Source: Pempheris klunzingeri (lineage: Eukaryota; Chordata; Actinopteri; Acropomatiformes; Pempheridae). From it: a stretch of DNA of 64,000 nucleotides. Below the pieces are notes generated by a model. It saw only the letters and a program-made list of their open reading frames with translations. It made no database searches and was not told the DNA's origin. The position numbers and the translations under genes are program-made. Location: NCBI RefSeq assembly GCF_042242105.1, contig NC_092012.1, forward strand, positions 16,126,543 through 16,190,542, written 5' to 3'. Positions 47,001-58,485 of the stretch are shown here, piece by piece. Each line of letters opens with the position of its first letter. Positions within the stretch are counted from its first letter, which is position 1.

Positions 47001-50000
47001 AAGTCTGCATCACTTGAATGACAAACATTACAACTAAGAGATGATGTTTTCATTTCATCTAGTTTTGGTTTATTCTAACTAGTGCATTATGGAATATTGT
47101 GTGTGTGAGAGAGAAGAGAGAAATTTAAAGTTTGTTTCACACAACCCAGCACTCACAGGATTTTTATTTGTACCCAGTTCTTCCTTCCGCTCCTAATCCC
47201 TTCCCCTCCTGGACGCCTTCCTCCTGCCCGTCTCCAGCAGAGTTCAAATGAACAACAGACCAAAACAAAATCGTTTGCCCTGTCGTGATCAGTGTTTGTG
47301 AAGCAAAGGGAAAGGTTACAGACAAACTGAGAGACTTATATTTTTCTTATTGAAGAGGGTGCCCTCATAATAAGTATCTAAAATAAGAATAGTATGTAAA
47401 ATAAAGCCGTGGCAATCAATGCAACTTTCATGACCTTTAAACAAGTTCAATATGGTTCATGTCTAAATGCACAATAAGCCTTTTAGAAGCCACGCCTTTC
47501 TGCATCATTCCCTTTATTTTATCAAAAATGTTGTGTAAATGAAGTATTGCTGTAACCATAACCATTCTTTAAAATGCACACAATAGCGGAGTTGTCATAT
47601 CACTATCTATTTGATGACATTTCATGCTTATTGAAGAGGTAATTTTGACTGATTTGATATCTATTATGCTCTTCAGTTGATATAACTTTTGTTGTTTTTT
47701 GTTTTTTTTTAAAGAACAAGACTGTTTTGTCCTCTGCTCATCTTCATCGTCTTTGGTGTTTCAGGTGAAAAGGGCACGCTGACCCATGGCTCTGTGGTTG
47801 ACGGGCGCTTTGAGGGCTTCATTAAAACCCACCAAGGAACATACTATGTTGAGCCCTCGGAGAGGTACCTGAAGGACAAGAGCGTGCCCTTCCACTCCAT
47901 CATCTATCACGAGGACGACATCGGTAAGTAGCTGCCAGTGCACTTACTGAAGGCCCTGTGTGGTCGAGAGGCAGTTCAAGTCCACTTCATTTGCACAAAG
48001 CTTGTGACTTGTGACTTTCTAAGATATGCCACTAACATTGTTAAGTGTAGTACAAGTACTTTTAACAGGAGCCTTTAGGAATGCAAGATAGAAATGATTG
48101 AAAAAAAAAAAGATTTTAAAGAATGAAAGAATTGAGATATTCGAAGCTACAAGGGAAGAAAGGAATACTGTAGGAAAGATACTGTTGAGCAAAATACTGC
48201 TTTTACACAATGAGGACTAAAATTGTGATGTGTTAGTGTGGCAAGTGTTGTGATGTAAGGGGCAGGTGGTAAAGCAGTTCATAGACTAGCCTGACTAGCT
48301 TGGAGGGAAGGTTATGTTTGACATACTGATAGCAGCAGGATTTGGCTCTGGGTCCTGGGCCACGGACAAAGGTGGTCAGCATTTCCACTGGAAGCACTGC
48401 AAAGGTATGACTCACACCATCGCTAACCTCCGACTACAGCCAACTGTGAGATGCTCAGTTAGGAAACTCCAAGCTTCCTAATGTTTTTCCTCAAGAACAG
48501 ACAGCTCTGAATTTGTCTGGAGATAATGAATAGATATCAGATAGGTGTGTTTGGTTAATGAAGCAAATGCCGCATGAATAGAAACACAATCAAGTGACTT
48601 GAGATGCATAATTCTGGCCTAAAGAGCTGCATTTAGCTGACAGGCAGTGAGTTTGATTTGTACCCCACCCTGGCATTGGACTGGCTGGTATTCACTGCAC
48701 ACACACACACAAACACACACACGGAGGTTCTTTTGAACTCCGGTTATAGTGACGGAGAGGAAGCTGGTTGGAGAGAACTAAACACTACAGTTGAAAATGA
48801 GGAAAAGTGAAACCCACCAGATTGATAAAAAATGTTAATTAACACATTATCTTACATCCCACATGGACCTTACTGCACAGTTAAGGCAAGGTCCCTGCTT
48901 ACATCTGATTAAGCTGTAAGAAAAGATGCACACTACTCACTGTGAACTGTGGACAAAAGCTGAAAATGCATTCATTAGCATAAAGACCTAATCTCAAAGT
49001 CTCTGCTTTGAAGAATATTTAGGTCAAGATTTAGATTTTAGCCTATGATAAGATATTTCTTTGACTTTTCAGATAACACCGTACTTTATATACCATACTA
49101 TGACTTTATCACTGCATGCTCAGAATGGGCACTACTCACAAAGTTCTCTCTCAGAATAAAACTACAACAACAACACAGTTTCATCTCATATCTGTCTTCT
49201 GTAAGAAATCTTGTTTTTTAGAGGTCTGGTGTCAGTGAAAAGGGAAGAATGATGACTATGAAAACAAAAAGACCTCACTTCTAACTCCTGAATTTTGTTG
49301 CAGCTTTTTTTTTTAAACTTCTGTCCAACTTGCAAGGGCCTTTTGATTAGCAGTTGAATGAGATGCCATTCAGTGTAGAGACAAAGAAGGCTTTCTCTGA
49401 AATAATTTAACACACATTGTAAGACGTTGAATGCGTTGTTTCATTGTGTGTCCAGTCAGTTTAGTAACCAGCACAGCACTGTTCTCTTTCCTGAATGACC
49501 AACAATGGTGGTGAGACATTTAGGTGGCACCACTATTAATGGGATCATCCATCCATTGTCTATACCGCTTATATTTAAGGGTTAAGGGGAGCTGGAGCCA
49601 ATCCCAGCTGACTTTGGGGGAGAGGCGGGATACATCCTGAACTGGTCGCCAGGTTGCCACTGGGGCCAGCGCATAGAGACAGACAACCAGTCATGGTCAC
49701 ACTCACACTTACAGGCAATTTAGAGTCACCAATTAACCTAAAGTCTTTGGACTGTGGGGGGAAGCCGGAGTACATGGAGAACATGCAAACTCCACCCAGA
49801 AAGGTTAAAGGTTCAAACTGCACTAGTATAATGCTCTTTTTACTTTCAGTACGTAATATTTTTCACATTAAATAGGCCCCAAATAAATAAAATGTATTCC
49901 CTGTCGTGAGTGTGTTTGGAAAAAATCATTTCAATTTCAGTAAAGGAGGTATGAACAATTACGTTTGGACACTGTAAATGACACATTATTTGATGTGAGA

Positions 50001-52362
50001 TTGCCTGTGGTGAACTGGGTTGTGACTCTCAGCAGAGGTGGTGATTATATATCGTGAGACTGATCCCATCATGTTTTTGTGATCCAGTAAAGACAGCTGC
50101 TGAAGCCAGATGGCCATGCTGTGGTGGGATGCAGACTCGTATGTTTTTGCTGAACTGTGGTGTTCATGTGAAAACAGAGGAAGGCAGTCAGCTATTACTG
50201 TAACATGCTGGCGTTGTTTGACATGTCTTGATCTGAACTGGTAAAACTAAAAGACTGGAAATTCTATTCATATTGTACACCGTTTGTCTAAGGACCTACC
50301 CCATTTGCCCATTAAATCATTCAATGCAGTTATAAGTCGGAAAAATACTGGGTAATACCGCCATGGGTAATACCCTATTTTGCTCAGATCGAAAGTTGAG
50401 CAAAAGACTTAAAGGGAGAGAGGAAGATAACGCCGCTTTGTGAGGATTTGTAGAGCCATATCGCTCAAGCTGTTTGTTTAATGCCGCTACTCCACCCTGA
50501 TTCACTTCCTCAAGCCCATCACACATGACTCTAAAGTGATCCACGACGCAGTGTGAGCTCTTCACGACCATTCCCTTATCTCCCCCCCCCTGTCTGCCAG
50601 ATTATCCTCATAAGTATGGCTCAGAGGGCGGCTGCGCTGACCACTCTGTGTTCGCGAGGATGAGGAGGTATCAGGCATCTGCAGTAGAGGAGCCGGTCAA
50701 AGTAAGTGCCAGCATCACAATAAAGCCCCTCCCCCTCCTTCCAGCTCATAATTAAACCCACAGAGGGACGAGGTTGAAAAGATCTCGTCCCAACCCTCCT
50801 TACACTAACAGTAAGAACATATGTATATTTTTAGCACAGGTGTTCAGGTTAGCTTCATTATTGGCAGTGTTAAAGCCATGCTCAGCTTTTTTAGGTATGG
50901 GGTTGTACATTGTTTTGGGTAACATGAACAGCTGTTGTTGCAGTTGCTTAGTTCACCAGTTAGTATAAACTAAAGTATAATGGCGTACAAAATAAGAGCA
51001 AACTATCTTACTTTGCCATCATCACCCCTGTTTCCTCTGTTTGATCCAGACACCTGACAGTTGTGTTTTCTTTACAGGGGGGGAACAGTGCGTTAGAGGA
51101 AGAGAGCTCCAATGGTCCCGTTATTCTGAGGAGAAAGAGGGCAGCAGCAAAAGAGAAAAACACATGCCAGCTCTTCATCCAGACTGACCACCTCTTCTTC
51201 AAGTACTACGGCACAAGAGAGGCTGTCATCGCCCAGGTATGCACCCACACACACACTGTATAATCTCACATCTCACACATCTATCAAATCTCTATCAAAG
51301 GATTACCTAAAGACCTCATCAGCAGATGTGTCACAATGTAAAAGAATCATCCTATTTTTCAGAAAGCGCAGCCTCTGTGAATTTGGCAAAGTTCAGCATC
51401 TTCAGCACAGTGCAAAATAACAGAAACTAGCTATCATGATATGTTAGTTTTTCCACGACTACATTTTCCTTACTATTAATCTAAATGACCACTTTTCCTT
51501 ACAGATCTCCAGCCACGTAAAAGCCATTGACTCCATTTACCAGGCCACAGATTTCATGGGTATCCGAAACATCAGCTTCATGGTTAAAAGGATCAGGGTG
51601 AGTTCAACCTCAGGTGAATGTCAGTTGCCATTTTGAGTCTTGACTTCCTCTGTGTGAATATTAGTCCTTTTATGCCAACGGTATTTTAGTTTCCAGAAGC
51701 TCCTTCTACTACTACTGTCAGTGTAGGGGTCCCTCTCCTGTCTCGCTTCTCTTCTGTAACTGTTCAACCCTCCGTTATTCAGATAAATACCACCAACGAC
51801 GAAAAGGAAAGAACCAATCCTTTCCGCTTTGCCAACATCGGAGTGGAGAAGTTTTTGGAGCTTAACTCTGAGCAGAACCACGATGACTACTGCCTAGCCT
51901 ACGTCTTCACTGACAGGGACTTTGATGATGGGGTGCTTGGCTTGGCTTGGGTTGGAGCTCCTTCAGGTTGGTACATAACCACAAATGTGTGCACAAACAC
52001 AAACACACACGCACCTCTGGTTGTGACTTCCTGTGAGACATTTAAGCTACAAAGCTTTTCTATCCGGTTGAGGAGTCCTCTTCCAATTTGCTATACTGAT
52101 CTTCTGCCAGTTTTGCAGGATAATGCACCTCTTTGATCGTCTTATCATTTAATGCATATTTTGATAAATTTAGATGAGTTTGGTTTGAGATCCCAGATCT
52201 CGGCATCAGTAGCAGAATGCTGTGCTTAGCAGATTAAGCAGAGGCCTGACTGTTATTGTGGTACTGATGTTCTCTGAAATAATGAGCAATCCTCGGATAA
52301 GACTGTGTCTTTATTAACCACAGCAGACCCCAATAAGCCTCACCATCTCTGTCATTCAATTA

Positions 52363-52399
<37 letters not shown>

Positions 52400-55300
52400 C
52401 AAACACCCCTAAGTGATTAAAAGAAAACCTTCTGAATGTGTTTTTTTTGTGTCTATGTACCAAAAGCATTAATCTAACAAAGTAATCCTGGGCGTTATCA
52501 CAAAAAGGATTCCAGAGTGATTTCTCTAACAACAGAAGCATCATGGCCAGAAGAAAAAGACTAGACTGTCATTAATAACCTGCTTATTGTTGTGAGAACT
52601 GGTTTCAGGGGTGGAAAGGGTGCTTTAATGGCCTCTGAACAAAGTACACTGCAGACTTGCCATATGCTGCTGCAGTAATTAGTAAATTAAAATTTGAACA
52701 TACGTGCTATACACGTCATTAAATATGTTCATCTCCTATTATGAAGCAATGTGGAAATGGGGCATGGCGCAAATTGCTCCATGCCACTTTCCTATTTGTA
52801 TTCGTGAATGCCTGTGTCAGTAGGAATGTCTCTATTTGTCTTAAATAAAAAATCTGAAATAAACCAGTTCCTCCCTCTCAGACACAACATGTACACTATG
52901 AATGATAGCTACGGTGGGTTCTTCCTTCCTGTTCTTTTGAATGAATTTAGACCTCACCATCTCAGCTTGAAGAATACAGCAAAAAACACAGACAATCAAT
53001 AGAGGCAAATTAGGAATGCTGTAAGCTGAAAGAATCGATTGAGGATAAGAGGCGGTGTGGAAATGGGTTGCAGAGAGCTGCAAGGTGATTGTTTGAACAA
53101 AGGGAGTCTTGAGCAAACAGCCATCTGGCATGCTGGTCAAGCACAACCAATATGTATCCTATTTGATGTGACCAGTTGGTGTCAAGATATAAATGGAGGA
53201 GCTGCACTGACACATACAGTAAACGAATTTATAATGCGCACGTACACATAATGGACACATTGTTTATGGATTAAGTGCTTTGGTCCCGTGTTTCTGTGCG
53301 GGTGCTTCTGAAGTGGTCTCCTAATGACTGTGTTTATGGATTATGGGAAACGCAGTGGCACTGCAGGCATGCTTATCGTTGACTGGCTGTTTTTCATGTT
53401 GATCTTTGCTTTGGCAGTTTCATTTTAGATAACTGAAAGTACAGAAAAAGCAGCAGCAGCAGCAGCAGGTCAGGGTCCTGACAGCTTACGTGGTGCATGC
53501 TTCAGTCCTTTTAGCAGCCAGAATTCCCTCTGATGTACAGTCAGTTTATCACATTTAACGTCATAGTTTTGGGTATTTTACAACAAAATGTTGCCTTTTA
53601 AATTCTTTTATTGCATATCTCTGTTTACCCATTAGCATGCACAGTTAGCATTAGCGTGTTTTTGGTGGTATATGGTACAGGTTTGTGAAAGCTAAAATCC
53701 AAAAATCAACTACCACTTTATGTGGGCCTAACTATGTAGAAGTACAGTAGGACATTCATATGTGTTTAACCAAGACATGGTTGGGATTATAGCAGACATA
53801 TCCGGTTTTAACTTAACACTTTTACTTTTCACTTTTAAAATCATTGTTTTGGTTATCTTGGTTACATTTCACTTTCTTTGTTTATTTTGTTGGTAAAATT
53901 GGTGATACATAGAGTATGTGTTTATACACCCATACAGAGTCTTAGTTGTCTATCCTATACGTCAATAAAATGTTTCACTTTCACCAAAATCTAAGTGGGG
54001 CTCATGATCATCAGTGATCAGTTGTGTTCAGTTACTTCAGAATCTCTACTTGGAATACATTGATTTAACCACTGGCCAAAACTAGGAAATATAAGAGTTA
54101 GCAGTAGAAATACTGTAATTAGAAGAAAGTAGAAGAAGTGTGATTGGAGTGCCCGTTTAGACTGTATTGTCTGTTGCATATTGGCACCTGTTCTGCTGAT
54201 GTAGCTGGCCGATGTTTCGCTATGATGTTTTAATGGTTCCTGTTCTTCAATAAGTAAGCTGTATTTCTTGGCACCAGTTCAGTTCAAATGACCTCTTCAC
54301 CTAACTCCTAACATCTTGCCAAAATCCAACAAAAGTACTTTTGTTGGATTAAGGCTTTTTGAACCTTTTTGATGATTGGTCAACAACAGTAAATTAACCT
54401 GATGTTAAAATGCATCTTAACATCTTACAATCTTGTCTAATATTTATTTAGTCTAATATTTGAATATGGTCCGGCCTGAGTACACTACTCAGTGTGTGCT
54501 TCTGGCAGTAGTGACACACCACTTCACTCCAGTAGAGCTCAAGCTTGCACTCAACTCTGCACTTCCAGAGACTCCTTCCATTTTAGTTTGATGATATTCC
54601 ATCCTCCTCTTATATTTTGCATTATATTATATTTTACATACTCCTGTTACAGGAAGCTCGGGGGGCATCTGTGAGAAGAGCAAACTGTACTCTGACGGGA
54701 AGAGGAAATCTCTGAACACTGGTATCATCACTGTGCAGAACTATGCCTCCCATGTCCCTCCTAAAGTGTCACACATCACCTTCGCTCATGAGGTTGGGCA
54801 CAACTTTGGCTCTCCTGTAAGTACTGTGATTTGAAACACTGGCCTTTGCCAGTACATTTCTTCTTCTTGCCAAGCTGTGCAACACATTATATGCAGCTCT
54901 CTGTCAGTTCTCTCTGCCCTCTGTACTTTACTTGCCTACTGTTTTACAGCATGACTCTGGGATCGAATGCACTCCTGGAGAGTCTAAGATGCAGGACAAA
55001 AAGGAGCAGGGCAACTACATCATGTACGCCAGAGCCACATCAGGGGACAAGCTCAACAACAACAAGTTCTCTATCTGCAGCATCCGCAACATAAGCGCTG
55101 TCCTGACGAAAAAGAGAGATGAATGTTTTGTTGGTAAGGTGCCTCTTATGAACATATCTTTTCCTGTAATATCTGTCCCTGTCTGTGTCCTCATGCTGCT
55201 GTGTCTGTGCACAGAGTCTGGCCAGCCTATCTGTGGTAATGGACTAGTGGAAGCTGGAGAAGAGTGTGACTGCGGCTACAGTGATCAGTGTAAGGATCTC

Positions 55301-57792
55301 TGCTGCTACAGCGCCAATGAAGGCGAGGGCAGAAAGTGCAAACTCCAACCCGGCAAAAGCTGCAGGTCAGATGCGATTAGCATGCATTTTTATGGTCTAA
55401 TTTGTGAAAGAATTATTATTGAGCAGAGTTATGAGGATTGAGCACTGCTGTTAATAGCATTTGTCTGACTTATAATTGCATATTTCTAATTCTTACTCTG
55501 CAGTCCCAGCCAAGGCCCATGTTGCACACCAGAGTGTACTTTCAAGGGCACAAATGAGCAGTGCAGAGTCGAGTCCGAGTGTGCCCAAGAGGGCATGTGC
55601 AATGGAGGTACCGCTCTGTGTCCTTCCTCAGAACCGAAGGCTAACTTCACCTCTTGCCATTCAGAGACCCAAGTCTGCCTCAATGGGGTATGTTGGTATT
55701 GGTTGCTCTGTTGCTGTTTGGTGTCCGGTAATAGCAATTTGCGAGTCTGTGTTTGCAAAAGGTTTTGTATTTATTTTGTATTATTTTATTTAAAAAGATT
55801 TCTCCTACCTGCTTGTTTGGACCAGGTATGTTCTGGTTCCATTTGTGAGAAGTATGGTCTGGAGGTATGCACCTGTGCCAGCCTAGAAGGCAAAGATGAG
55901 GCAGCTGAGCTGTGCCACGTTTGCTGCATGGAGAAAAGTGAGTGACAAGCTGCAAAACGGTTCATGGATCAAAATGGCAGTTACATTAAAGCTGGGAGAG
56001 GCAGTTCTCTGGAAAAGGCAAAAAAACCCAAGATTTGAAAAACATAGTTCTCCTCCTGTAGAAAAACAAACAAATCACTGCATTTAACGCATTTAGATAT
56101 TACAGGAAAATGAAGTTAGCAGCTTCAATCATCCCAAACATGATTGTGATCCTGATGACCATTATAGAGCTTCACATTAACTTCAACTTGATTTAGCCGC
56201 AACTTCAAGCCTTTGGCTGACATTACAGTTAGCAGGAGACCAAACCATTAGCAACATTCAACATCGGCTGCTAAATGTGCATACACAAAATATGGATGTA
56301 TTGTAAGAGATCTTATAATCATGACACAACCTAACAAAGCACTGCAACATTTGGATATTACAGGATGATGAAGTCTGCACAAAGCTATCTTTATCTCTGA
56401 AACGCTTCACCACTCGTCTCTTTTAGACTCTTTTTTTTGATCAATCGTTTGTTTGTAGACAGTTTTTCCAATGCTGGAATACCAAACTTTTTCTGCAGGA
56501 TTTTCTGTCTTTGAATCAAACTTTGACCGATATCTGAAGGGATGTGCACGTGCATCTGCATTTGTAGAACAGCCAACAGAAACGCTCCCTCTCTCTGAAA
56601 GGACTCAAGATTGGCTAATGTCTGCCATCACGGGCTAGATTACCTGAAGCCTAAAAGCAAAGCCAAGACAAGGTGCAGAAGTCTAATTTTCTCTCAGACC
56701 ACTTGAATTGAAATATGCTGAAAGGTCATTATGGCTCTTTTGTCCAGTGACACAAAAAAAAACTGCCTACCCCAGCTTTACACCCAAATTGTGTGATAAA
56801 TGACATTAGTGACTTTTTATTCTTAGCTATGTCATCTTCAGGGTAAATGCCTGACTTATTATGAGTATCTCAAAGGTCACTCCCTTTCATTCTGCCCTCA
56901 GTGAATCCAAGCACCTGCAGCAGCTCGGGCTCAGAGAAATGGGCCAAATTCTTCAACAAGAAGGTCACGACGCTGCAGCCCGGCTCACCCTGCAATGACT
57001 TCAAGGGCTACTGTGATGTGTTCATGAGGTGTCGTCTTGTGGACGCAGACGGGCCTCTGGCAAGGCTTAAGAAAGCCATCTTCAACGCAGAACTCTATGA
57101 GAATATTGCAGAGTGGATAGTGGTGAGTGTCCCCGCACTGGAAACGCAGCATAAAGATCTGTCGGCACAGTGGCACAAAAGCATTTAGTTAACTTTGAAT
57201 ATATTCTCTGTTATCCAGGCTCACTGGTGGGCAGTGCTGTTGATGGGCATCGCTCTTATTATGTTAATGGCTGGCTTCATCAAGATCTGCAGTGTCCACA
57301 CCCCCAGCAGCAACCCAAAACTGCCCCCACCTAAGCCGCTGCCAGGTACAGTACATCGTATACGTTTAGACTTACATGTATGTTCACGTACACCCACAGG
57401 AAATAGATGAGTCCAGCTTAAGGGGAAAGATTTTACTGATGTCACCTTGTGTTAGGGGTCTTGAAATGTGACTGTTATTCTGTCTCATCAGGATATCTAG
57501 CTGCTGAAGCAATTCTTTTATAATCACATGATTAAGATTTTACATGTTATTGCTATGTTTGACTCATCTTTTGCTTTGGCACATTTCTGATAGTGTAGAA
57601 AAAGAGCAGCATTACTTTCTAGCATTTATTGTCCTGTTTTTTTTTGTTTTTTTTTGACACTCACTGACATGTCTATGGCCTGTAGGTACACTGAAAAGGA
57701 GAAGACAGCAGCAGGCACAACAACAGTCACAAGGCCAGCGCCCCCACCGCCAGCACAGAGAGAACTATCAAATGGGACAGATGAGACGCTGA
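35068..57792 (+). CDS. adam10: ADAM10 membrane metalloprotease, alpha-secretase (16 coding exons, 755 aa)
   Basis: Type I membrane sheddase (Notch, APP, cadherins, ephrins). Coding exons: 35068-35119, 40098-40248, 46780-46898, 47765-47923, 50601-50701, 51078-51236, 51505-51597, 51783-51966, 54653-54816, 54950-55133, 55215-55365, 55504-55687, 55826-55937, 56902-57122, 57219-57345, 57686-57792; sum 2268 nt, frame intact. Order: signal peptide (about 1-17), prodomain with cysteine-switch Cys (C172 in GGCADH), furin site RRKR (212-215), metalloprotease with zinc motif [11 protein letters not shown] (H385/E386/H389/H395), disintegrin-like and Cys-rich regions from about residue 456, one transmembrane helix (about 680-701), and a short tail ending YQMGQMRR. 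Length (human 748 aa) and the 16-exon structure fit. All key residues are present, so it should be active. Teleosts may have two copies (a/b); I cannot assign which. The exon 8 donor (GTTGGT) is weak. Confidence 0.96.
37660..38115. mobile_element. Non-autonomous DNA-element remnant (one end visible)
   Basis: The end at 38045-38115 reads TAGGTAATACAC, ACTATGGATAAGTACC, then CCATACTATCCCTTTAAG. This is the terminal sequence of a short fish transposon that I recall, with CTTTAAGGGATAGT at its start when read on the other strand. Internal phrases such as TTTTTGTCAATGGAACCTGG also fit. I did not find a matching left terminus, so the left boundary is a guess. Confidence 0.42.
39018..39078 (+). repeat. 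61-nt near-perfect inverted repeat (hairpin)
   Basis: Left arm 39018-39041 pairs with right arm 39054-39078 over 24 bp with one bulged base; the loop is 12 nt (39042-39053). The core of the left arm is AAACTGACCATTTCTTTGT. It lies in ADAM10 intron 1 on the transcribed strand. Function unknown. Confidence 0.85.
42827..42872. repeat. 21-bp hairpin next to the Tc1 fragment
   Basis: Arms 42827-42847 and 42852-42872 pair with two imperfect positions and a 4-nt loop. A third related copy in the same sense as the right arm (AAGAAAAATGGCAGCAAG) follows at about 42883-42900. Confidence 0.75.
42880..43544 (+). mobile_element. Decayed Tc1/mariner-type transposon fragment (3' half)
   Basis: Broken frames read [16 protein letters not shown]...GCISANGV and a [17 protein letters not shown] stretch (QSPDLNPIE in intact elements), all typical of Tc1 transposases. 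The fragment ends in TTTTGCACAGTACTGTATA, a terminus known from fish Tc1 elements. Stop codons and frameshifts are frequent, the 5' half and left inverted repeat are absent, so it cannot move by itself. Confidence 0.75.
46024..46210. repeat. Possible dispersed-repeat end
   Basis: Begins AATGGGGCACTCCAGCGATT, wording that I associate with a common fish repeat terminus, and runs to about 46210. No second terminus found. Confidence 0.35.
46899..47764 (+). other. adam10: ADAM10 intron 3
   Basis: Plain 0.87-kb GT-AG intron; nothing recognised. Confidence 0.65.
47924..50600 (+). other. adam10: ADAM10 intron 4
   Basis: 2.7 kb with a (CA)n tract at 48698-48722 and a LINE-like repeat fragment at 49543-49806. 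Otherwise nothing recognised. Confidence 0.6.
49543..49806 (+). mobile_element. Interspersed repeat fragment, probably the 3' part of a fish LINE
   Basis: Starts CATCCATCCATTGTCTATACC and contains GGCAATTTAGAGTCACCAAT, TCTTTGGACTGTGGGGGGAAG and GAACATGCAAACTCCACCCA. This ordered set of phrases is a very common fish repeat; I attribute it to an RTE-type LINE 3' region, and the family assignment is from memory. Confidence 0.65.
50601..51236 (+). other. adam10: ADAM10 prodomain end: cysteine switch and furin site (exons 5-6)
   Basis: Exon 5 encodes [19 protein letters not shown], whose Cys (C172) corresponds to the human cysteine-switch residue. Exon 6 encodes RRKR (212-215), the proprotein-convertase site, and then the start of the catalytic domain ([19 protein letters not shown]). 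Confidence 0.9.
50702..51077 (+). other. adam10: ADAM10 intron 5
   Basis: 376-bp intron with a clean GTAAGT donor; nothing recognised. Confidence 0.7.
52362..52396. repeat. (CA)n microsatellite
   Basis: About 17 CA units in ADAM10 intron 8. Confidence 0.9.
54323..54350. repeat. Perfect 28-nt palindrome
   Basis: Fourteen-base arms with no spacer around AGTACT; the left arm is AATCCAACAAAAGT. After a 2-bp mismatch the pairing resumes for 3 more bases (GCC/GGC). Confidence 0.92.
54653..55133 (+). other. adam10: ADAM10 zinc-binding active site (exons 9-10)
   Basis: Exon 9 ends with [12 protein letters not shown] and exon 10 begins with the third zinc ligand H (H395), so a phase-0 intron splits the HExGHxxGxxH motif. 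Two zinc His (H385, H389), catalytic Glu (E386) and third His are all present. The MYARA methionine turn follows in exon 10. Confidence 0.95.
55938..56901 (+). other. adam10: ADAM10 intron 13
   Basis: Largely occupied by an inverted-repeat element (55987-56780); the remainder is short unique sequence next to the splice sites. Confidence 0.65.
55987..56780. mobile_element. Approx. 0.8-kb non-autonomous inverted-repeat DNA element
   Basis: The left terminus TAAAGCTGGGAGAGGCAGTT (55987-56006) matches the reverse complement of the right terminus (56761-56780) at 18 of 20 positions. The right part (about 56560-56780) resembles a dispersed fish repeat that I recall (CATTTGTAGAACAGCCAACAG, CATCACGGGCTAGATT, ACTGCCTACCCCAGC). 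There is no transposase frame and no clear target-site duplication. Confidence 0.65.
57219..57792 (+). other. adam10: ADAM10 transmembrane segment and cytoplasmic tail (exons 15-16)
   Basis: [20 protein letters not shown] is the membrane helix, followed by a Cys and the proline-rich [11 protein letters not shown] (SH3/SAP97-type motif region). The last exon gives a TLKRRR stretch, a Gln-rich patch and the ending YQMGQMRR. The region that is PPQPIQQP in human is Gln/Ser/Gly-rich here. Confidence 0.9.
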
Positions 57793-58479
57793 GACACTGG
57801 TCTGCTCTTTGCCTCGGTTCTTCCTAGTGCCTACAATGGGAGCACTTCACTCCAAAGAGTTACCTTTACCACATAATGCAAAATTCAAAGAACTGGCAAC
57901 TGGATCGATTTCACTGGACAGTTTTGGGGCCTAACAAACTCACTCACCTCTGCTCTGAGAGCCAGATTAGCAGTGGTTCACACAGCTTTTATAGGAAATA
58001 AATAACTTTTCCAAGCAGGGACAGGAGGAGAAATTCACTGATCTCTGTTATGTGGTCTTAATCTTATAACTTTCTTTGAATGCTTGTTTTTGACCAGAAT
58101 GGAGGAGAGAGAAGCAGCTGTATGTTTGAGTCGCCTCCCTCTGTCCTCCATCTGTGCAACCGTTTTCCTTCCTGTTCTTCCTCTCTGAAGTGCTGCCATC
58201 ATCAGCACGATAGCAGGACTGCAAGTCAAAAGGTTTTCGCTGCCAATCAAAAACAGCATTGAGACGTTGAGCTGGAGGAAACTCTTTTTCTTGCCAATAT
58301 AATTAGTCTTTTAAATCGAAGCACCATCAAAAATTTAAGCTTATTATTTCTAAAGCGTACATGTTCTTTCTGTGTGCAATTGTACAAATGTTGCAGTAGG
58401 TTTTTTTTTCTGTGTTTCAAATGAAATTGATTTTCTGTATGTGAGATGATTTACTGTTTTAATTCACTTTCTCAGGATT

Positions 58480-58485
58480 AATAAA
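58480..58485 (+). terminator. adam10: Poly(A) signal AATAAA, ADAM10 proximal
   Basis: Canonical hexamer 688 nt after the stop, followed by A-rich and then mixed sequence. Confidence 0.55.

Larger units (their letters stand above)
51967..54652 (+). other. adam10: ADAM10 intron 8
   Basis: 2.7-kb intron with a weak donor (GTTGGT), a (CA)n microsatellite at 52362-52396, (AGC)n at 53450-53467 and a 28-nt perfect palindrome at 54323-54350. No gene recognised. Confidence 0.65.
55215..57122 (+). other. adam10: ADAM10 disintegrin-like and cysteine-rich regions (exons 11-14)
   Basis: Starts at [20 protein letters not shown] (about residue 456) and runs through [15 protein letters not shown], the [11 protein letters not shown] segment and [17 protein letters not shown] to the stalk [11 protein letters not shown]. 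The Cys pattern follows ADAM10/ADAM17-type atypical ADAMs. The exon 13 start reads NGV-C-SGS rather than the human NGQ-C-AGS; the Cys is kept. Confidence 0.9.

Noticed and set aside
55476..55793. 105-codon open frame starting 5' of ADAM10 exon 12
   Set aside because: It reads the exon in the wrong frame; the true frame has the conserved disintegrin cysteines.
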